NCBI GenBank assembly: GCA_038222915.1
Contig: JBBRHH010000082.1
Location: 1-14,973 of the forward strand
Source: JBBRHH01 sp038222915
Lineage (GTDB): Bacteria; Planctomycetota; Phycisphaerae; Tepidisphaerales; Tepidisphaeraceae
Direction: 5' to 3'
DNA length: 14,973 bases
The notes below the pieces were generated by a model. It saw only the letters and a program-made list of their open reading frames with translations, made no database searches and was not told the DNA's origin. Of this stretch, positions 9,925-14,973 are shown in pieces (within the stretch, counting starts at the first letter, position 1; every line of letters starts with the position of its first letter). A program made the position numbers and the translations under genes.

Positions 9925-11651
9925 TCAATCAAAAACCAATCACGCTCGTCGACATCGTCCACGATCGCATGGATGCCAAGGAAGACCGCATTGCGTTCAC
10001 TTTCCTCGCCGACGGCGCGGCCGATGCCCGCTCCATCACCTGGGCGCAATTGCACCAGCACGCCACCGCACTCGCGGCCTCATTGTCAGAACAAGGCGCT
10101 GCCGGCCAGCCCGTCCTCCTCGCCCTCCCCTCCGGCCTCGCCTTCGTCGAATCCCTCCTCGCCTGCTGGTATGCCGGATCGATTCCCGTCCCCGTCAGCC
10201 TCCCGCGCCACCAGCGCGTCAAGCATCGCCTCGACGCCATCATCGCCGACGCCGGCGCTCACTTTGCCATCGGCGCTCCCGACACGCGCGAACGCCTTCT
10301 CACCAGCGGCTCCGACGAAAAACTTGTCTCCGCCCTCAGTTGGATCAACCCAGAACGCTCGGCCGAAGAAATTAAACACTCTCCCGACCTCCCCGCGCAC
10401 AACCAGCAGGTCGCCCTCCTTCAGTACACCTCCGGCTCAACCGGCTCCCCCCGCGGCGTCGTCGTCACCCACGCCAACCTGATGCACAACAGCGCACAAA
10501 TCGCCGAAGCCTGCGGCCACCGTCCCGGGCAAACCATCGGCGGTTGGCTCCCCCTCTTCCACGACATGGGCCTGATCGGCATGGTCATCCAGACCATCTA
10601 CACCGGCGTCCGCTGCGTCTTCATGCCCCCCGAGCGTTTCCTCATGCGGCCATGGCTCTGGCTGCAGATGCTCACCGATTACAAAATCTGCTCCACCACC
10701 GCGCCAAACTTCGCCTACGACCTCTGCGTCGACAAAATCGGCCCCGAGCACAAGGCCAGCCTCAACCTCACCCACTGGCGCAACGCCATCAATGGTTCCG
10801 AACCCGTCCGCGCCCGCACCATCGACCGCTTCGCCGCCGCCTTCGCCAACTGCGGCTTCCGCAAAGACGCCTTCTTCCCCTGCTATGGGCTCGCCGAAGC
10901 CACCCTCTTCGTCACCGGGCCCGGCGCAAACCGCAGCCCTTCGCGCAGAACCGCTGAAGGCATATTGCTCGCCGACAACGATCCCAACGGCCACGTCGGC
11001 TGCGGCCAAACTTTCGATGACACGCAACTCGCCATCGTCGATCCTCAATCCCGCCACGTCCTACCGCCCGAAGAAATCGGCGAAATCTGGGTCGCTGGCA
11101 CGAGCGTCGCCCGAGGCTACTGGAACAATACAAAAGCCACCGCGGTCGCCTTCAATGCCCACCTCGAAGGCTCCAACCTCACCTGGCTCCGTACCGGCGA
11201 TCTCGGCTTTGTCGCCGACAACGAACTCTTCATCACCGGCCGCCTCCGCGAGCTCATCATCATCGCCGGCCGCAACCACTTCCCCGTCGACATTGAACGC
11301 ACCGTCGAATCCGCCGACCCCGCCATCGCCACCTCCGGTGCGGTCGCCTTCTCAGTAGACACTCACGGCACGGAACGCCTCATCATCGTCGCCGAAGTCC
11401 AGCGCGAGTTCGCCCGTCCCTCCCGCAACGGTCTCCCCACCGGCCTCGACTCAACTGCCGTCCGCCGCCGCATCAGCGCCGCCGTCGCCGCCGAAAACGA
11501 AGTCACGCCCCACGAAGTAATCCTGCTGCGTCCGGGCGCAGTGCCCCGCACCACCAGCGGCAAGGTAAGCCGCCGCGCGACCCGCGATGCGTACTTGAAT
11601 GAATCACTGGAGCGTCTGGAGAATGCCAACTATGCAAGCGCCAACACTTGA
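9921..11651 (+). CDS. Fatty acyl-AMP ligase (FAAL)
   Basis: A 576-residue adenylate-forming enzyme of the FadD32/FAAL type. It activates a fatty acid with ATP to acyl-AMP and passes it to the phosphopantetheine arm of an acyl carrier protein rather than to CoA. Visible motifs: the phosphate loop YTSGSTGSPRG (169-179); WLPLFHDMGLIG (209-220), strongly characteristic of FAALs; INGSEPV (290-296); YGLAEAT (322-328); RTGDLGF (424-430); the hinge region GRLRELIIIAGRNHFPVDIE (440-459); and the C-terminal RTTSGKVSR with Lys548. Length is normal for a stand-alone FAAL. The start overlaps the P450 stop by four bases. Its 3' end overlaps the ACP-thioesterase start by 20 bases or more, depending on the start chosen. 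The adjacent ACP is the obvious acceptor, by inference. A CoA ligase is the main alternative, but the HDMG and RNHFP motifs argue against it. Confidence 0.95.
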   Translation: MINQKPITLVDIVHDRMDAKEDRIAFTFLADGAADARSITWAQLHQHATALAASLSEQGAAGQPVLLALPSGLAFVESLLACWYAGSIPVPVSLPRHQRVKHRLDAIIADAGAHFAIGAPDTRERLLTSGSDEKLVSALSWINPERSAEEIKHSPDLPAHNQQVALLQYTSGSTGSPRGVVVTHANLMHNSAQIAEACGHRPGQTIGGWLPLFHDMGLIGMVIQTIYTGVRCVFMPPERFLMRPWLWLQMLTDYKICSTTAPNFAYDLCVDKIGPEHKASLNLTHWRNAINGSEPVRARTIDRFAAAFANCGFRKDAFFPCYGLAEATLFVTGPGANRSPSRRTAEGILLADNDPNGHVGCGQTFDDTQLAIVDPQSRHVLPPEEIGEIWVAGTSVARGYWNNTKATAVAFNAHLEGSNLTWLRTGDLGFVADNELFITGRLRELIIIAGRNHFPVDIERTVESADPAIATSGAVAFSVDTHGTERLIIVAEVQREFARPSRNGLPTGLDSTAVRRRISAAVAAENEVTPHEVILLRPGAVPRTTSGKVSRRATRDAYLNESLERLENANYASANT

Positions 11652-12702
11652 ACCGCCGGCACCCCAGATGGGTCGATCGGCCGCCGACATCCGTGGCTGG
11701 ATCGTCGGCGAAATTGCCCGCAACATGAACATCGATCGCAGCGCGATCGACGCCGCCGCTCCCCTCTATTCCCTCGGCGCTGATTCCCTCGCCGCCATCA
11801 CCATGACCGGCGAACTCTCCGCCTGGCTCAACCGCGATCTCCCTGCCACCCTCATGTGGGACTACGAATCCATCGACGCCATCGCCAACGCCCTCGCCGA
11901 TCCCGAAGCCCCGGCCGTCCAAACCACCATCACCTTCCAACCCCTCGGCAGCTGCCCCCCCGTCTTCTTCTTCCCCGGCGTCGGCGGCCATCCCGTCTCC
12001 TTCGCCGCCATGTCCACCCACCTCGCCCCCAACCACCCCTGCATCGGCCTCTACGTCCCCGGCGTCAAGGGCGAGCAGGAGCCCCACACCACCGTCGAAG
12101 ACATCGCTGCCGCCATGCTCAAAACCGTCCGCCAAATCCAGCCCGCCGGCCCCTACCAGTTCGCCGGCTACTCCTTCGGCGGCCTCCTCGCCTACGAAGC
12201 CGCCCAGCAACTCGCCGCCGCCGGCGAAACAGTCTCCATGCTCGCCATCTACGACACTTTCACCCCAAACTCGCGCACCCTCCGCCCGCGCTGGCAGCGC
12301 ATCGCCCTCCGCGCCTATCTCCTCGCCACCAAACGTGGCGGCCGCCGACAATATCTCCGCGAACTCCTCAATCGCCCCTGGAGCAGCATCGAATCCAAGT
12401 TCGTCGAAGGCGAAGGTGCCGTCGAGGCGCGTGAAAAAGACGCCACCGACGTCGCCCCCGCCAACCGCCAGGCCGCCGCTCTCTACAAGCCCAAACCCTA
12501 TCCCGGCGCCGTCCTCGTCTTCCGCGCCAAAGAGCGCCCCACCGACACCATCTTCTACAAGTTCGATCCCTCCAACGGCTGGGGTGCACTCACCCAGGGC
12601 CGCGTCCGCGTCGTCGACCTCGCCGGCAATCACGCCAACATCCTCAGCGCAAAAAATGCCCCGGCCTCCGCCGATTCACTCAAGCCATATCTTTCCAGGT
12701 GA
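11632..12702 (+). CDS. Free-standing acyl carrier protein-thioesterase didomain
   Basis: 356 residues from the ATG at 11632. An ACP spans about 14-88, with the phosphopantetheine attachment serine at Ser52 in LGADSLAAI. A short linker leads to an alpha/beta-hydrolase thioesterase (about 103-356). Its nucleophile is Ser181 in GYSFGG, with likely Asp208 (IYDTF) and His334 (GNHANIL) completing the triad; the oxyanion region is FFFPGVGGHP. Residues 212-285 are the basic lid. The architecture equals the last two domains of an NRPS or PKS line, but nothing precedes the ACP. Alternative in-frame starts are 11623 and 11599. GGAG motifs at 11609-11612 and 11618-11621 sit ten bases before 11623 and 11632 respectively, so either ATG is plausible. 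All three starts lie inside the FAAL gene. Inferred role: accept acyl from the FAAL, present it to the P450, then release it by hydrolysis or transfer. A phosphopantetheinyl transferase must be encoded elsewhere. Confidence 0.92.
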   Translation: MQAPTLEPPAPQMGRSAADIRGWIVGEIARNMNIDRSAIDAAAPLYSLGADSLAAITMTGELSAWLNRDLPATLMWDYESIDAIANALADPEAPAVQTTITFQPLGSCPPVFFFPGVGGHPVSFAAMSTHLAPNHPCIGLYVPGVKGEQEPHTTVEDIAAAMLKTVRQIQPAGPYQFAGYSFGGLLAYEAAQQLAAAGETVSMLAIYDTFTPNSRTLRPRWQRIALRAYLLATKRGGRRQYLRELLNRPWSSIESKFVEGEGAVEAREKDATDVAPANRQAAALYKPKPYPGAVLVFRAKERPTDTIFYKFDPSNGWGALTQGRVRVVDLAGNHANILSAKNAPASADSLKPYLSR

Positions 12703-12785
12703 TTTCCTCCGCCGGATATTGCATAAATCCCCCGCGTCCATCACCATCCCGCATTGCCGCTGACAACGTGAAAGGCTTACCGTAA

Positions 12786-14477
12786 ATGTCCGCCACCCAC
12801 CGTCCCATCCCAGTATTGCCCGCGTGTCCGCGGACCAAATCCATCGCCAACGAACTCCGCCGCTCCTACCCCACCGGCCGTCAGGAATTTTCCCGCGCCT
12901 TCGCCGGCGTCCCGCTCGAGCTCACCATCTCCACCGGCGATACCTTCCCGCCCAAATTACAGGCCGTCCTCGTCACCACCATCAACGCGAAACGTGAAGG
13001 CCAACTTGTCGAAGTCCCCTACGTCCTCACCGACGAAAAAACCTTCACCTGCCAGATCGTCCCCGACCGCACCGGCCTCTTCTCCTTTTGGACCAAATTC
13101 TCCCTCGACGGCGGTCTCACCTGGCGTCACGATCCCGTCCCAGACGCCTGGGTTCTCGTCGATCCGCCCCAGGTCGATCAGATGCGGATGTACACGCTCA
13201 TCCCCAGCGTCTCCGGCACTATCCCCGACTGGACCAGGGAACTGGTAAACATCAAGGAGATGGGCTTCAACGCCATCCACTTCCTGCCCCTTACGACGCT
13301 CGACACCTCGCGCAGCCCCTACTCCGCCCGCGACCTCTTCGACGTCGACCCAGGCTACGTCGCCCCAGGTCTGGGCACCGACGGCCTCACACAGCTCGAA
13401 GAGTTCATCGAAACCGCCAAATCGATGAACATCCGCCTCTGCTTCGACCTCGTCCTCAACCACGTCGGCATCGACAGCCAGATCGCCAAAAAAGCCCCGG
13501 AATGGATCATCCCCGACGAAACCGTCCACGACGGCCTTCGCCGCGCCCGCTACTGGTCCGACCAGGGCTGGCAGCCTTGGAACGATCTCGTCCTCATCGA
13601 CTTCGAACACCCCTCCCAGCGCGTCCGCGCCGACATCTGGGCCTACATGACTGAGTACGCCCTCTTCTGGGCCAGATACGCCAACGACACCAACGGCTTT
13701 GTCCGCTTCGACAACCTGCACAGCAGCCACAAGAGCTTCGTCGATTCAGTAACCAGGAAGCTGCAGGCGGAATACCCAAACGTAGGCATCATCGCCGAAT
13801 ATTTCACCGACGCCGGCACCCTCCTCGACACCGTTCCCAAGTGGCAGCTCAGCCTCATCCTCGCCACCCCCTGGGACAGCCGATTCGTCCCGCAGTTGCG
13901 CGAGTATCTCAAATACATCCACTCCATCTCCGAGCACGTCCGCTTTTTCATGCCAGTCACGTCCCACGATTCTGGCTCTCCGACCGAGGAATTCGGAGCA
14001 GTCGAATCCACCATCCCCCGATACGTCGCCGCCGCCCTCCTCGGCACCGGCGCAACCGGCATCACCCAGGGCGTCGAGTGGGGCATCGAGAAGAAAATCA
14101 ACTTCATCGGCCGCCACCCCCGCCTCATCCACACCGGCAAGCCCGTCTTCGCTGAGTTCCTCCGCAAGATCAACGACATCCTCGCCGAGCAGCCGGCCTT
14201 CCGAATGGGCGAAAACATCCACTTCGTCGACAACAACCATCACGCCGTAATCGCCGCCTTCCGCAAAGACCCTCGCCCAGGCAAGACCGGCTTCCTGATC
14301 ATCTGCAACTTCGACATCCAGAACGAACACACCTTCGAAGCAGACCTCTCCGACCAGTTAAAAACCGAGGGCACAATCACCTGCACAGACCTGCTTCACG
14401 GAGGAAAACAAACCTTCCCCGATGCAACCATCACCCTCGATCTACCCGCCTGTGCCGCATACGTATTGATGTTCTAG
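12786..14477 (+). CDS. GH13 alpha-glucan enzyme resembling the glucanotransferase half of glycogen debranching enzyme
   Basis: 563 residues, no signal peptide, so probably cytosolic. An N-terminal beta domain (about 38-127) precedes a TIM barrel and a C-terminal beta domain (about 475-563). The GH13 regions are intact: DLVLNHV (221-227); GFVRFDNLH with nucleophile Asp309 and Arg307; IIAEYF with acid/base Glu338; and VTSHDS with Asp395. Several spots recall, from memory, the N-terminal amylase-like domain of eukaryotic glycogen debranching enzyme rather than common bacterial amylases: GFNAIHFLPLTTLDTSRSPY (160-179), RFDNLHS, AEYFTD, and the region after Asp395 ending in GATGITQGVEW. The C-terminal amylo-1,6-glucosidase half is missing. 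Likely reaction: 4-alpha-glucan transfer or hydrolysis on glycogen-type glucans. It begins 83 bases after the thioesterase on the same strand, so an operon link is possible but unproven. The ribosome site is weak. A GlgE-like maltosyltransferase is the main alternative. Confidence 0.88.
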   Translation: MSATHRPIPVLPACPRTKSIANELRRSYPTGRQEFSRAFAGVPLELTISTGDTFPPKLQAVLVTTINAKREGQLVEVPYVLTDEKTFTCQIVPDRTGLFSFWTKFSLDGGLTWRHDPVPDAWVLVDPPQVDQMRMYTLIPSVSGTIPDWTRELVNIKEMGFNAIHFLPLTTLDTSRSPYSARDLFDVDPGYVAPGLGTDGLTQLEEFIETAKSMNIRLCFDLVLNHVGIDSQIAKKAPEWIIPDETVHDGLRRARYWSDQGWQPWNDLVLIDFEHPSQRVRADIWAYMTEYALFWARYANDTNGFVRFDNLHSSHKSFVDSVTRKLQAEYPNVGIIAEYFTDAGTLLDTVPKWQLSLILATPWDSRFVPQLREYLKYIHSISEHVRFFMPVTSHDSGSPTEEFGAVESTIPRYVAAALLGTGATGITQGVEWGIEKKINFIGRHPRLIHTGKPVFAEFLRKINDILAEQPAFRMGENIHFVDNNHHAVIAAFRKDPRPGKTGFLIICNFDIQNEHTFEADLSDQLKTEGTITCTDLLHGGKQTFPDATITLDLPACAAYVLMF

Positions 14478-14491
14478 CGTTATTCGACGAC

Positions 14492-14602
14492 TCAGCGGGT
14501 TTCGCGCTTGTAGGTGACCAGGAACAACTTGGTGTTTGGCGCGGTCTTGAGTTCGGTAAGGTGGGTTTTGCCACTGAGGTCGTAGCAGATTCGGGGATGA
14601 AA
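14492..14602 (-). pseudogene. Coding-like, start-less segment after the DUF4242 stop
   Basis: Reading on past the TAG at 14605-14603 in the same frame gives 36 further sense codons to a TGA at 14494-14492. The last 32 include ICYDLSGKTHLTELKT and LFLVTYKRETR. Of those 32 codons, 26 end in G or C, like real genes here, and the residue mix is protein-like. No ATG, GTG or TTG lies in frame between the two stops. It may be the C-terminal remnant of a broken gene. The protein family is not recognised, and chance cannot be excluded. Confidence 0.3.
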
Positions 14603-14965
14603 CTACAGCTTGACGATTATGCCACACTCGGCTTCGAAGTCCATCTGGACGATCGAATCATCGGGCATGTTTTTGCTGGTGAAGAATGCGGCGACGGCCT
14701 CGCGATCGGGCGCTTCGAAGATGCAGGCGATTTCCCCTTCGGCCAGGTTACCGAAAGACCGCTCGCCTTGGACGACCTTGTCAGTCTGAGCGGCGTGGCT
14801 GATCTGCTTTACCTGGTCCAGGGTGACGGCCTTAGCAGTCCGTGGTGAAAGTCCCGCGCGGACAAGCGCAGCGGATTTGTTGCGGGATCGAGGCGACGAA
14901 ACGATCGAGTATTGGAAGGAAATACGCGGAGTTTCGGCAACGAAGAGCCCGCGACAAAGACGCAA
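14603..14965 (-). CDS. DUF4242-like small protein, start uncertain and possibly truncated
   Basis: The core at residues 47-112 (VTLDQVKQISHAAQ, RSFGNLAEGEIACIFEAPDR, PDDSIVQMDFE) resembles the DUF4242 / SCO4226-type family of small ferredoxin-like proteins. Some members bind nickel, but most have no known role. Typical members are about 80-100 residues and start roughly ten residues before this core with a short beta strand. Here the only in-frame start is the ATG at 14965, giving 120 residues. The first 39 codons do not look coded: 22 of 39 end in G or C, against 53 of 68 in the core, and they are rich in Arg and Ser. The true N-terminus may therefore be lost or shifted in frame. The gene is convergent with the GH13 gene. 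No Shine-Dalgarno was recognised. Confidence 0.6.
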   Translation of the reverse strand: MRLCRGLFVAETPRISFQYSIVSSPRSRNKSAALVRAGLSPRTAKAVTLDQVKQISHAAQTDKVVQGERSFGNLAEGEIACIFEAPDREAVAAFFTSKNMPDDSIVQMDFEAECGIIVKL

Positions 14966-14973
14966 GATTGGCC

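Noticed and set aside
12703..12785. Terminator between the thioesterase and GH13 genes
   Set aside because: No stable GC-rich hairpin followed by T residues was found in these 83 bases.

Overview
This window looks like chromosomal DNA from a GC-rich Gram-negative bacterium, most likely a planctomycete and perhaps of the Phycisphaerae. That placement is an inference from protein style: a very long AsmA-like envelope protein, a small exported protein with a secretin-like strand motif, a lipocalin-like planctomycete-type secreted protein, and generally weak Shine-Dalgarno signals. It does not rest on a marker gene. No rRNA, tRNA, CRISPR array or insertion sequence was seen.

Layout. From 5333 down to the left edge, a two-gene minus-strand operon encodes a short exported protein with a secretin-like motif and a giant AsmA/TamB-type protein that runs off the window. 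A divergent intergenic region (5334-5507) separates it from gmd (GDP-mannose 4,6-dehydratase, 5508-6539), which stands alone without the usual fucose-synthase partner. Next comes a secreted protein of unknown function (6616-8325).

The most distinctive part is 8515-12702: three plus-strand genes that overlap at both junctions. They encode a cytochrome P450, a fatty acyl-AMP ligase (FAAL) and a free-standing ACP-thioesterase didomain. Read together they make a self-contained route: the FAAL activates a fatty acid and loads it on the ACP, the P450 probably oxidises the carrier-bound chain, and the thioesterase releases it. No ketosynthase, condensation domain or other chain-extending module is present. 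After 83 bases follows a GH13 enzyme (12786-14477) that resembles the glucanotransferase half of eukaryotic glycogen debranching enzyme, but without the glucosidase half.

The right end (14478-14973) differs in strand composition. It carries a minus-strand DUF4242-like gene whose N-terminus looks non-coding. A coding-like but start-less stretch follows its stop codon in the same frame. This suggests gene decay or a rearrangement junction there.
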